Assembly (NCBI GenBank): GCA_047967505.1
Contig: CM106540.1
Strand: one strand, 5' to 3'
Length of the DNA stretch: 64,000 nt
Source of the DNA: Dipteris shenzhenensis
Taxonomy: Eukaryota > Polypodiophyta > Polypodiopsida > Gleicheniales
A program made the translations under genes and the position numbers. A model generated the notes under the pieces. That model saw only the letters and a list, made by a program, of their open reading frames with translations. It ran no database searches and was not told the DNA's origin. Of this stretch, positions 1 through 9,802 are shown one piece after another. Positions within the stretch are counted from its first letter, which is position 1, and each line of letters begins with the position of its first letter.

Positions 1-1879
1 CAGAGTGATTTTCGTGTCCCCTCGATGTCTCGTGTATCGTGCTGCGGTCGTCGGGTCGGGGTCTCTGTCACGTCTGCGGCTAGAGATTGGACGATCAATG
101 TCACTCGATGGGAAGAACTCTATGATCCTGCTCTGAGAGGTGTCTGATGATGTGGCCAAGCCCCGTTGCTTGAGTAAGTACTCTCTGTGTCGGACCCCCT
201 TGTGAATGAAGGCCGCAAGGCATCTCAAATCTGGGTAGGCGAGGAATTTGGAAAGGAGCCCGGAGCTGTCTCTGAAGAGGCAGTGGTAGCGACCTCGGAT
301 CTCGTAGTACATTGGGCACTGATCCTCACGAATGAGCTGGTTGGGGTGTGGCCCGATCGGGATGGTGGTTGGGAGTACCGGAGGGGCATCTAAACTGTAC
401 AGAAAAGGAGGTATCCTATCGATGTGGAACCCTAGTCTCACAAACCATTTGTGAGTCCGTGCATACCAGCATCGCTCGTCTCCCTCTGCTGCCAACCTCA
501 TGGAGGAATCGAGAGCCAACCATGGCAACCTCTGTCTCCCTCATGTGCAGTCCCCATATGATCTAACCCGGTGTAGATATATAATGGTCTGAAAGGCTGC
601 ATCTAGTTGGAGTGGAGAAGCACCAAACTCGGCCTGAATGATGTGATGTGGTACAGACGGTTTCCCCCGGATCATCCGTGAGAGCATGAGGATCTGTAGG
701 CACTCCACCCGTGTCCACTCTATCTCTGACATGTCAGGCCCCCAACAAGGGCTGCCTACATACCGGCTGGTCGGACCAAGGAGTCGAAGAGAAGAGCCTT
801 GGTCCGAGGGTCTTGGAAGTGGGAGTGGAAGCATTGTCTCTTTAGCCGAGCTAGTGAGGCGTATCCGCTGCTCAGTTTGGCCTGCATCGCTAGTCTCATT
901 GTGAAGATCGGGCCGGAGAAGATGACCTCCAAGTAAGTGTATGAGGATACGATCTCAAGTGGTGACCCACTGAAAGTAAAAGTAAACTGCTTCCGTTGCA
1001 TGTTTGCTCGAGAGGTGTTAAAGATCATGACCTTGGTCTTGCCAAGGTTGACCTCCAAATCATGGGATAAACAAAAAGCCTGCAGTGCATCCAGGTGTCG
1101 CTGGAGCCCCTCGGGTGTGGACGACAAGAGTGCCACGTCATCTGCATAAAGAAGAATCTTGATGATGATCCCGGCAAGTGAGCAACCGGTCCCTCCGAAT
1201 GTCCCCATGAAAGTCTCAAGCTCATCGATGTAGAGGCCAAACGGGGTCGATGATAAGGGACAACCCTGTTTGACTCCTATGGTACTCAAGATCTCATCTA
1301 TCCAACCCGCGCCTGTCCGAACTCGGCCTGAGACTCTCTCATACAGTGCCATGACTGCCCAGATGATCTCCTGATCAAATCCCAGTGTCTGTAGGCGTGT
1401 GATGAGACAAGCTCAAGGTACTGTGTCAAAGGCTTTGCGGAAATCCACAAAGCAGCAATATACCCTCTCCTTCCGTGATCTGGCCTCCTCAATGACACTC
1501 CTGAGTGTGAGTATGTGATCCATAGTCCCATGGTCTCGCTTGAAACCGGCCTGATCCTCTGCTCTGAGCCCTCTCATCTCTGCGAACAGGCTGACCGGCG
1601 CAGCCGATACAGCTGCATAGATCTTGGACATCACATGTCCAATCATGATAGTCTTGTAGTTACTCGGGTCCATGGGATCCCCTGCCTTGTGGATGGGGGT
1701 GATGGTGTTGAGTCACGAGTGTCCAGGTGCGGGGGAAGCCAAGGCAAACAGCGTCATTGAATAGCTTTGCTAGGATCGGGGCTAACGTGTCGATCCCATA
1801 TGCGATAAACTCAGTGCATAGCCCCTCGTGATCCTTAGCTCGGCCATTGTGCAGTTTCAATGTCGCGTCCTTGACTCCC
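1..1879 (-). pseudogene. LINE A reverse transcriptase and C-terminal zinc knuckle, broken
   Basis: Downstream of the solo LTR the minus strand reads VKDATLKLHNGRAKDHEGL, then ...FVDFRKAFDTVP near 1,420 (RT motif A), TIGVKQGCPLSS near 1,270 (motif B) and LLYADDVALLSS near 1,140 (catalytic YADD, intact). Next come LGKTKVMIFN and the thumb-like HHIIQAEFGASPLQLD near 620. The tail reads YYEIRGRYHCLFRD near 300 and EFFPSSDIDRP near 100, with no stop before base 1. The same tail in the 59-kb copy carries a C-x2-C...H...C knuckle. Frameshifts near 1,410 and 1,670 and stops elsewhere make it non-functional although the YADD residues survive. Confidence 0.8.
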
Positions 1880-2495
1880 TGTCATCTTGCTTCAACATGT
1901 ATCCACTTGCTTGGTACTATTTCTTTTTCTTTTTCAATAGTATGCTTATTAAGAAATGAAATGTTTTCCTACTGTTCAGTTACGGACAATGGAGACCCCC
2001 TTGCTTGGGGTTATGGGCATTAGTGACCCACAAGAGTGATGGCCTCTCTTTGAGAGGGACATCTGGAAACCACACCCCACCTGAGTACCCAAACATGGGA
2101 CCAATCAAATGCACAGATTGCATACTGACCTAGGAACCATTCAAGAGAATGTTCCCTAAGCTTTGGGTGTGGGCCTGACGGCATGCCAAGAGTAATGGAG
2201 ATACAAGATAAGACGACAAACAAATGAGCTCAGTATGGCTCAATTATGACCTTAGAGTACGTCAATAGATAGTCCAAGTTGTTAGGAACTCGTGGGTGCG
2301 ATCAGAATTGAAATCTGACAACTTTGAAATTTTGGCAGCATGCATGGCAAGTGGCAGGGCATGCAGGCCAAGTGTCTGGCCCCAAATCTGGTAGATTTGG
2401 GGCAGGTTGTCGGCTGTCCTCTTTGGGACTGCAGCCCACCAAAAATCTGGGACACATGTCCACCTTCCACTCTAAGCCTAGGGGGGGGCTGAGCC

Positions 2496-2503
2496 TATAA
2501 AAG
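2496..2503 (+). promoter_or_regulatory. TATA box of the solo LTR
   Basis: TATAAAAG sits 616 bp into the solo LTR and 900 bp before its AATAAA. That is the expected U3/R layout for a plus-oriented LTR. The same TATAAAAGAAGG core occurs on the minus strand near 9,340, in the Gypsy LTR remnant. Confidence 0.5.
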
Positions 2504-3403
2504 AAGGCCTCTCCCCTTCATTCCCTACATGAAAAATTCGTCACTTTTCTTCTCCCTCCTTTTGGTTGATGCAGCAGAACCTCTCCAGCTCCTTGGGTGC
2601 AGCCAGCTGCTCCCCAAGCCATTCTCTCACTTCAGCAGCACTTTCTCTCTCTACAGCAGCACACACTCTCTCTACAGCCCCTCCTCTCCAGAAATCTGCC
2701 CCCTCTCAGCTCTTCTGGAACAGCAGCAGCATCCTCTCTCCTTCTTCTAGCCTGCAGCATCCTCTCTCCTTCTCCTAGCCTGGAGCAGCCACAGCCCCTT
2801 TCTCTCTCCTGGTGCAGTCTTTCTCTCTCTACTGTAGAATTTCTCTCTCTACTGTTCCAGCCCATTCCCCTTGCAGAAATCTGCCTTTCTGTGCACCTCT
2901 GGAACAGAGCAGCTCCTCTCTTACATCCCCTCCCTTGGGATCAGCATTGGCACTCTCTCTCTACAGCTATCACTCCATAAAGGCTTTCTCTCTCTAGTCT
3001 ACAGGCTGTTTTTTGAAGCTGTTCTCATTCCAGCCCCATTTCCACACTCTCCTCACCCAAGGTAGCTTCAGAGGCATCAAGGACTTCATCTAAAAAAGGG
3101 TCAAGTCACGAAGGGAGCGTGTATTGTCAAGTTTATCTCATTTACAGCACTATTTCATGTTGTTTCTACTATCTTTCTAGAAACTAGTGCTTGCCTCTAA
3201 TGTTGGATGTAAGTGGTGATTGTTGCAGGCTTCTTCCTTGTGGATTGGGCAAGCCAAGAGTTGAAACCTGAGCTTGGAGTCCTCCTTTTTGTTGTCTACC
3301 TTGTACATATGCTCTTGAGTCTTGTATCTAGGTCCTAGGCTTTCACTGAGTTCATCAGTTTGGAAGGTGCATTGCACCTTGGTCTTGTATCTCCATTTTC
3401 AAG

Positions 3404-3409
3404 AATAAA
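3404..3409 (+). terminator. Poly(A) signal AATAAA of the solo LTR
   Basis: AATAAA is followed about 20 bp later by a run of 12 G and then TTGGCCCC. This is the only canonical signal downstream of the LTR TATA box in the same orientation. Confidence 0.4.
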
Positions 3410-3628
3410 GTGAGCCTGGATAAGGGGGGGGGGGGCCGTCTTGGCCCCTCAATCATATTGCAATTTCCAATGATGTCACTTTGTGTTTAAGCTGTATAAG
3501 TCTTAATTCGAGCTTAATTGCAAACTCGTAAGTTCAAGTATATGTGTTTGGCAACTCGCAATCATTTCATTCAAACGCCTCTGCAAAATCCATTGTCTGA
3601 ATTGATAGAAAGCACTGAGTAGTTTACA

Positions 3629-5060
3629 CTCCCCCTCTGGTGAACAACGAGCAAGTGGTGGGGCGAGGTGTGTGTATGAGATCTGGAGTGGGCTGGTGTG
3701 GGACATCATAAAGATGGTGTGCATACGCGTGCCAGACTCTTGTGTCGGTGAGGGGTGATGGAGACCTACGCTCAAGGAATCTCCGCAAAAAATCCTAAGA
3801 GTTGTTGCTCTACAAGATGTGCAGCAGCTCCACCTCATTTCGATGAAGAAATGCCTGCTTCTTCCGACGTACGAGACGTCGGTACTTCTGTACTGTGTCT
3901 GGTGTGTTCGGGAGGTGACATTTGGTTTCAAGTCGGAGCTCTCGGCGATAAGCCTTGCACTCCGCATCGTACCAATTGTTGCAAGGTACAGAACCAAGAG
4001 GTGGTGGTCTAGTGGACTGTGTGGTGTGGGGAAAGATTTGGAGGGCAGCCTCATGGAGTGTGCGACTAATCAGGGCAGCACGGTGCTCTATGAGTGGTAT
4101 GTGATCGATGTAGGTTAGGAGTTTGTTTAGGCGTCCAGAGTAGGCCGGTGAGAGGCTGTGATCAAAGTGTATGTCGTGGTAGGTGTTGTGCTTCCTATGT
4201 GGTGTGTGTGGTGTGGCTAAGCGTGGGGTGGCGATAGTGAAGAATAGGTATGTGTGATCAGCTCCTGGAAGGAGTGGTGCTACGGTGAAGTTGGTACATG
4301 AAGTGAAGGTAGGGGATCCCATGATGTAATCTACTACACTAGTGCCCCCCGGTGTGGGAAGCAAGTAAAGCCACCTGAGGAGGACCATAGGTCAAGCGCG
4401 TTGTAGATGATGAGATCATCATCCTGCGTGGATTAAGGAGCGCGTGTCCATATGGTGTAATAAGCTCGTGTCGGTCCGATGAGGTCTTGGTCATACCTGC
4501 TCCGTCTAGGTCCATGTCTTGTAGCATGATAGAGTTCTCTCGGAAGTCCAGGAGTGGTGCTTGGCGCGTGCTCGTCCTGGCGTTGAAGTCCCAACAAGGA
4601 GAACTTCCCCGCGGGCTGAAATGTCTGGGATATCTTGATGTAAGGGTGCATATGGCGATGTCTCACTCTCCTCTCGTGCCACTCTGGCGAAGTGGGATGT
4701 GTCTGGTGGGAAGTAGCATATTGCTATGAAAAGGTCACGGGTATCTGTGCGTCAGATCTGGATCCACATGAATCGGGAGTGTGCGTCCTTCCTCTCAATG
4801 GAGATGGCTCCAACGAGGGAAGACCTGTACAATACTGCGACCCCGCCTGATCCTCGAACTCCTCCTGTATCCCTCGTCTCATCCCTGAAGGCTGACTCCC
4901 ATGTGTAGCCATTGACTATTGGTAGTGGACGCTCTGGGCTTTGGTGTGTCTCCGTGTAAAAGACTATGTCTCGTCTTGTATAAGACTTCGAGAAGTTCCC
5001 TGGGTCTGACCATAAGGTACCATTACAGTTCCAAATGGTGCAATCTAGGGTCTCGAAAAC
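3629..5060 (-). pseudogene. LINE A endonuclease domain (EEP fold), frameshifted
   Basis: Reading starts at IWNCNGTLWSDP near 5,035, the typical first strand of LINE endonucleases. It continues with TETHQSPERPLP (the catalytic Glu), RGSGGVAVLYRS and IAICYFPPDTS. The GDFNAR box is degraded to VGTSTPGRAR. SVVDYIMGS follows at about 4,330. The last box reads GADHTYLF where SDH is expected, so the Ser is lost. Downstream a Lys/Arg-rich linker (RRLVRRKKQAFLHR) leads to the RT. At least two frameshifts and several stops separate these blocks. The domain would nick target DNA to prime reverse transcription. This copy is certainly inactive. Confidence 0.75.
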
Positions 5061-5084
5061 CTGAGTCTCATAGGCCCCGTCCCC

Positions 5085-6308
5085 CTAGAGGGTACGGGTG
5101 GGAGCCCGACGAGTGCCGGTCAACAACCTACCATCTCGGACCGCGGCCCATTTCCCCTCCTTGCGGACAACATCCCACTGCTGCAGAAGAACTCGTCGCT
5201 CCTCAATCTGTAGTGGTGTCAAATCCTCGTCCATGGACAGGGTGGGATGCTCTCATAGAGCAGCTCGGCGTCGGAGTGTCGCTAGTTGAGCATGTGAATC
5301 TTTGAAGCGAATGACTAGGGGTTGCTCTTGGTTGGGATCTCTCCCAACACGCCATGCTCCCTCTATGCCATGGTCGGGGACCCCCATGGTAGTGGTCACA
5401 AAGGTGATCGCCTCCTCCATGGGCGTCGTAGTGGTGTTGGTGCTGTCTCGCGTGATCCCTCGTATCCGGATGTTGAGGGCCTTCAAAGCCCTCTGCTGTT
5501 GCTCCTGTATGGTGGCTGAAACGGTTGCCTTTGCAGGCTTCCGTTTCACCACGTCCATCCATCTAGTCGTCTCTGCTATAGCTGATTGTATCGTGGCTAT
5601 CTGTGCCTCCATCTCTGTGACTGGGGTCCCTTCAGGCGTTGCTCTGAGGGCCCCGAGCTCCTCTCGAAGTTGTGTGATGTTGTGCTTGAGTCCCTAGATA
5701 AGGGTACCCTGCTCGTATATAATGCGGGCCTGCTCTTGGGTATAATGTGTCAGCTCTGCCTGACGGGCCCGGATGCTGTGTATCTTAGCCAATAGGGAGT
5801 CCCAAGCATCTGGTGGGGGCCTAAGATGTCCTGGTCCAGGTGGGAACTAGATCTCGAGAGGGGTTGGAATGAAGGTGGGCTGTTGAGGTTGTACTGAGGG
5901 TGGGGACAGCATGATCTGGGTGGGGGAGTGGTATGTAGGAGCAGCGAGGCCGGACGAGGTGATGAAGGGTGGCTGGTTGAGAGGTAGAGGTGATACGAGG
6001 GGAAAGTACTGTGGAGCCGTGGCCGGTGGGGCCAGTGGTGAGGCTACTGTAGAGGAGACCTGTGATGATGATGCAGGAGAGGGGGAGGAGAGAGGTGGCG
6101 TAGATGATGAGGTGGATGATGGTGGTGAAATAGTGGTGGTAACCATAGAGGTCGAGGATGTGGTGAGCGGCATGGACTTTGGGTGGGCCCCTTTCTTCTG
6201 GGCCGCGGTGCTGTCTACTGTCAAACCGCTCCGGTTGCTGCGTTTGTTGAAGTCCTCCAGATTGAGTTACTTTTGTGTTTTCGCCTTGTCACCGTTCTCC
6301 TTCCCCAT
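5085..6308 (-). pseudogene. LINE A ORF1 (RNA-binding chaperone-like protein), broken
   Basis: I start at the ATG at 6,308 because the frame from MGKENGDKAK runs in phase into the long Ser/Thr/Pro-rich stretch. It crosses a TAA only 13 codons in. In order the protein shows a low-complexity Pro/Ser/Thr N-terminus, a coiled-coil-like segment with regular Leu/Ile (about 5,790-5,620), an RRM-like motif RALKALNIRIRGI near 5,480, an AWRVGR...PLVIRF segment near 5,340, and a basic C-terminal domain with SMDEDLTPLQIEERR near 5,220, like the C-terminal domain of L1 ORF1p. It would bind LINE RNA in the retrotransposition particle. About 408 codons if intact. Other stops lie near 5,697 and 5,250. A second diverged copy of the same protein is read at 33.8-37.1 kb on the plus strand. 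Confidence 0.7.
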
Positions 6309-6470
6309 CTCCACGCGTATGCAAATTTGGACCGAAGGGTCTCCTGCCTAGTCTTTTGTCCTCATCCCCCTGTTCCCTTCATTATGGGGGAGGCAGCAGC
6401 AGGCAAAGAAGGGATTGCAGTAGGTCGGAGCTGTTGGAGAACCCCCGCTCGCAGCTCCAACCTTTTATTT

Positions 6471-6510
6471 ATATATATATATATATATAAAATAATAATA
6501 ATAATAATAA
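6471..6510. repeat. (AT)n then (TAA)n microsatellites
   Basis: About 18 bp of alternating AT is followed by about seven TAA units. They lie at the 5' border of LINE A. Confidence 0.9.
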
Positions 6511-6514
6511 AACG

Positions 6515-6742
6515 AGAGGGGGGGGGGGTTTGCTGAGCGAGGGGTAATGTAGGGGTAGCGGGGGTAGCAGAGGGGTTAGCGGGGGGGGGGGGGTAGTGGA
6601 GGGGGTAGCAGAGGGGTAGCGGGGGGGGGGGTAGCGGGAGAGAGAGAGGGGTAGCGAGGGGGTAGCAGAGAGAGCAGGGGGTAGCGGGAGAGAGAGAGCA
6701 GGGGGTAGTGCAAGGGGTAGCGCAAAGGGTACGGAGGGGGTA

Positions 6743-6744
<2 letters not shown>
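6515..6744 (+). repeat. G-rich minisatellite with GGGGGTAGC-type units
   Basis: Irregular tandem units of the form GGGGGTAGCAGAGG or GGGTAGCGGGGG fill about 230 bp. They include G runs of 9 to 13, with AGAG stretches between. On the minus strand this is a CTACCCCC repeat directly upstream of the LINE A ORF1 start region. The G runs could form G-quadruplexes. Confidence 0.8.

Positions 6745-6795
<51 letters not shown>
6745..6795. repeat. (AG)n microsatellite, 51 bp
   Basis: Perfect AG dinucleotides continue directly from the G-rich minisatellite. Read on the minus strand they are (CT)n, which also borders other LINE ends in this window (33.36, 49.8 and 58.47 kb). Confidence 0.95.
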
Positions 6796-6798
<3 letters not shown>

Positions 6799-7280
6799 CG
6801 GAGATTGTGAGAAACCTGATACAACAAGCTGAAAGGGTGGAGCTACTGAATGAGCATCAACATCCATGCTACATGCCACATAGCCATAAGATCATCAATA
6901 CAGAGTCATAACATACATTAATGTGAGATGGTGAGGAGTGTAGGGATGGAGTTCTCATTGGGCTTTGTGTCTCGCACTAATCTAGGCATAGCACTAGAGT
7001 ATTAACTGTTGTACGCATGGAATCGTTCCTCTTATCAACCCCATGATCCTTCTCAAAATTACTCTCAATTACACATTATTAAATCTAAAATTTCATCTTG
7101 AAAAGCTCTATCAAATGAGCATATCGACTCTCTCATAGAGTTTGCTTACTGCATGAAGATAATCGTCTTCTCTATCAATAGAGATAAACAAGCTTGGGAT
7201 CTCACCCTTAATTTGCCAACAAGTCTCTCACATTATGCGAATGTTGGTTGGACCCATGCCGTCAATATATGTAGTGCAAA
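6796..7280. other. Intergenic stretch, nothing recognised
   Basis: Moderately AT-rich single-copy-looking DNA between the LINE A border repeats and the first Gypsy LTR remnant. I see no coding similarity, inverted repeat or RNA gene. Confidence 0.5.
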
Positions 7281-7655
7281 TTAACCTTTTTAGTCTTGTG
7301 TGTCCTCTTTTCAAAGAGGCGCCCCCTTGTCCTTGTTATAGAGCCTTGTGGGACCTACTTTTTGTGCTTTTCTCCCCAATATTGGGTGCTTTTTACACTC
7401 TCTTGGATCCTACAGATTGCACTAACAAATTTCAACACTTTAACCCATTAGAGGTTAGCGAAATACATGCATTCCTAGTTCTTGGACTAATCCTAGTTCC
7501 TTGTGGGCGTCCCCACAGTTCTCTTTTACCAATGCAAAGCAAAAGTAAAACAATAAAACTTATTCTTAATTAACCAAAGTCAACATTCTTTGTCTGAAGT
7601 CAATTCTAATAAACATTATACTTTATTTCTTGAGAGAAGTACCAAGTGGTGACAT
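7281..7655 (-). repeat. Truncated Gypsy LTR copy 1 (direct repeat of 9,434-9,802)
   Basis: About 370 bp match 9,434-9,802 in the same orientation with scattered substitutions. Shared landmarks include CTTTTTAGTCTTGTG, AGAGGCGCCCCCTTGTCC and GGACTAATCCTAGT. The right edge is TGGTGACA, which on the minus strand is TGTCACCA, a normal LTR start. A chromodomain fragment lies immediately to the right on the minus strand, so this would be the 3' LTR of a minus-strand Gypsy element, truncated at its far end. Confidence 0.65.
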
Positions 7656-7738
7656 CCGCTTGGCTTCTAATCAATTGCCGTCAACTGAACAGCTTCTTGA
7701 TACAACTGCAAAACTTGTCCTCATCTACCCACTTGGCA

Positions 7739-7990
7739 TCAAGTGCCGAACTTGACAAGGTATCTACGGATGTCCTTGCCTCTGGGCCCTTTCTTTTCTG
7801 TGCAGTATACAATCTGTTTTGGTTGGAGGATCCCCTCCATCTGTTTCACCTCTGGTGGCTCTTCTTGTATTGGTTCCGTGGGCTCTGGTCTTGGGTATTT
7901 CTTGACAAGACTCACATGAAAAGCCTCGGGTAACTCACTCAAAAAGGCCGAGAATATCTAGGAGACAGCTTTGGATATACCACTGAAACC
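7739..7990 (-). pseudogene. Gypsy chromovirus integrase C-terminus with chromodomain, fragment
   Basis: The minus strand reads FLSELPEAFHVSLVKKY, then PEVKQMEGILQPKQIV and IRRYLVKF. This order (LP..FHVS.LK.Y linker, then a chromodomain with the YLVKW-like motif) is typical of the C-terminal end of plant chromoviral Ty3/Gypsy integrases. The Trp of YLVKW is replaced by Phe. The upstream side breaks at a TAG near 7,985, and no RT or integrase core remains between here and 9.4 kb. It lies next to a truncated LTR, as expected for the 3' end of a pol gene. It is dead; the chromodomain would have tethered integration to marked chromatin. Confidence 0.65.
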
Positions 7991-8770
7991 TTTACCAATA
8001 CCAAGATCAGCCTTCTGGAGCAAATCATTGGGTTATTGGGCACCTGGAAGGGCTGGAAACCCTAATCGCAGCAGATTTAGGCGGCTGGAACAGAAATCGC
8101 AGTAGAATTTCTCCCGTATGACACTCACACGTGCGAATGTTGCAAGACTATGATGCTGGAACAGATCGCAGTTTCGTCTAGTAGGAGAAGAAACAATTCG
8201 CAGCAGTAGAAAGAGCTCCGGGAAGGGGAGAGTGAAATCAATTGAATCCTCTTTTCCTCACAATCTCCTCGGAAATCAGCGTAGTCAGATTATTTTCAAA
8301 TTCTCTCTCACTCCCTCTCTCTGCAAAACATTAAGGCCCAGAACAACTTGTTGGGCTGGACCCCCGAAGGTCTTTATTCATTAAGAGAATCTAACTACAA
8401 TAGTACGATTCAGCACACGGGCTGCTAGCATACATGAATTCCTACGATGAATCCATTTTACAAAAGATCTCACAAGCTCATTCTTTCTTGACAACATGCC
8501 ACTGTCTAAATCCTAGACTAACTCTAATTACATGCCTCGAAGGGCAAATTCTGGGGTCTTCGTAGCATTGGGTCACGGGAATAACTCTTGGTTGCTTGCT
8601 AAGCTCCATATGGCTCGGGCGTTCAACCCCTCTTAGTACCAGCAACAATTAATCTAAAGCGCACATAGCCATGCGCACCCATTAATCGTTAGCGCTTTTG
8701 CATGCAAATAAATTCTAGACTACTACTGGGCCTCCCCACCAAGCAAAACATGTGCACATAACATGAAACA
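7991..8770. other. Degraded Gypsy internal or LTR-like DNA
   Basis: I find no readable protein. The phrase GGGCTGGACCCCCGAAGGTCTTTATT near 8,355 recurs with few changes near 9,213. On the minus strand each gives an AATAAAGACCTT poly(A)-like signal. The stretch therefore probably contains part of a second, older LTR of the same family. Confidence 0.4.
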
Positions 8771-9100
8771 ATTTCTTTGGTGAACCGAGGTCAACCCTCT
8801 TGATCATAATTAAGGGTCTTGACCGACAGTCGAAGCGCCTTAATTATGGCCAAGTCTCTCCAATTGAAGTTGGCACATCTTGGTTCACCAAAGTTGACCC
8901 TCTTGGCATAAGTCAAGTCTTGTTGACCGAAGTCAATGCTCTTTGACCAAAGTCAGCGATGTGGTTCTTTGGTTAACCACCTTGGCGTAAGCCAAGTCTT
9001 CCTAACAGGGGTTAGGGTTACTTAATCGGAGTTAAGTATCTTTGACCGAAGTCAATACTTTGACCAACAAAAGATAAACTTTTGAACATAATTAAATAAA
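8770..9100. repeat. Cluster of TTTGACCRAAGTCAA-like motifs
   Basis: Variants of TTGACCGAAGTCAA, TTGACCAAAGTCA and their partial inverses occur about every 20-60 bp. Examples lie near 8,790, 8,817, 8,893, 8,928, 8,943, 9,041 and 9,058. The core TTGAC resembles the W-box bound by plant WRKY factors. One more copy lies in each LTR copy near 7,590 and 9,737. The cluster sits upstream, on the minus strand downstream, of the LTR TATA box. Confidence 0.5.
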
Positions 9101-9338
9101 TGAGAGGCTCTTTAATTATGATCAAATAAATGGTCAATTGGAATTTTGACTTGGAGTATTTACAACTTGGTGACAGAGAGAGAACGAAATACAGCACTAG
9201 GGCCTAGAAATAAGGGTTGGACCCCCCCAAAGGTCTTTATTGCAATGGAAACTACTTTGTACAACTGGCTTTGAGAAGAGCATGAAGTTGCGTATAATTT
9301 TGAATACATCTGGGAGACCTATAGCCCTTCTTTTATAG

Positions 9339-9346
9339 ACTAGGCC
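9339..9346 (-). promoter_or_regulatory. TATA box of minus-strand Gypsy LTR
   Basis: The plus strand shows CTTTTATA. Read on the minus strand this is TATAAAAG followed by AAGGG, the same core as in the solo LTR at 2,496. A poly(A)-like AATAAA follows on the minus strand near 9,235. Confidence 0.45.
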
Positions 9347-9433
9347 TAGCAAAAAGCTAGGGCCTGCTTTCTAAAAGCTACTTTTACATAAAAGTCAAGC
9401 TTTTAGGCTTTTCTTCCTAAATTGGAGGCTTTA

Positions 9434-9802
9434 GGTACCTTTTTAGTCTTGTGCGTCCTCTTTTTAAAGAGGCGCCCCCTTGTCCTTGCTATAGGGCCTT
9501 GTGGGACCTGCTTTTTGTGCTTTTCTCCCCAATCTTGGGTCCTTTTTGCACTCTCTTGGGTCCTAGAGATTGCACAAACAAATTTCAACATTTTAACCCC
9601 TTAGAGGTTAGCAAAATGCATGCATTCCTAGTTCTTGGACTAATCCTAGTCCCTTGTGGACGTCCCCACAGTTCTCTTTTACCAATGCAAAGCAAAAGCA
9701 AAACAATAACACTTATTCTTAATCAACCAAAGTCAACATTCTTTGACCGATGTCAATTCTAATAAAGATGATACTTTATTCTTGAGAGAAGTACCAAATG
9801 GT
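9434..9802 (-). repeat. Gypsy LTR copy 2 (5' LTR U3 part)
   Basis: This is the right-hand partner of 7,281-7,655. It begins on the minus strand with TGTCACCATTTGGTAC at 9,802 and continues past this matched block to the TATA box near 9,340. The pair are direct repeats, as expected of LTRs, but copy 1 is cut before the TATA box. The internal region between them is mostly deleted. Confidence 0.6.

Larger units (their letters stand above)
1880..3628 (+). mobile_element. Solo LTR (1,749 bp) inside LINE A, 5-bp target duplication CTCCC
   Basis: The insert begins TGTCATCTTG and ends GTAGTTTACA, that is TGT...ACA ends. It is flanked by CTCCC at 1,875-1,879 and again at 3,629-3,633. Removing it rejoins the LINE endonuclease linker to VKDATLKLHNGRA of the RT with only the duplicated bases left over, which confirms the borders. 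It contains TATAAAAG at 2,496-2,503 and AATAAA at 3,404-3,409. These look like an LTR promoter and poly(A) signal in plus orientation. Between them lies a pyrimidine-rich transcribed-like stretch (2,590-3,000). No internal region or second LTR is present, so it is a solo LTR left by recombination. The length suggests a Gypsy-type family; no coding sequence proves it. Confidence 0.75.
1..6460 (-). mobile_element. LINE A, decayed non-LTR retrotransposon (interrupted, runs off the left edge)
   Basis: The minus strand reads, from right to left, an ORF1 protein (about 6,308-5,085), an apurinic-type endonuclease (about 5,060-3,629), a reverse transcriptase and a C-terminal zinc-knuckle tail (1,879-1). 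This is the usual order of an L1-clade LINE. The coding frames are broken by several stops and frameshifts, so this copy is dead. A solo LTR at 1,880-3,628 splits the linker between endonuclease and RT. The 5' end lies near 6,460, next to AT, TAA, G-rich and (AG)n simple repeats. The C-terminal reading frame is still open at base 1, so the 3' UTR is outside the window. Related copies lie at 22-26, 33-50 and 58.7-60.7 kb. The boundary at 6,460 is approximate. Confidence 0.85.

Noticed and set aside
2529-3065. Several overlapping plus-strand frames in the solo LTR
   Set aside because: Pyrimidine-rich, lacking stops by composition, with no similarity and located between LTR TATA box and poly(A) signal.
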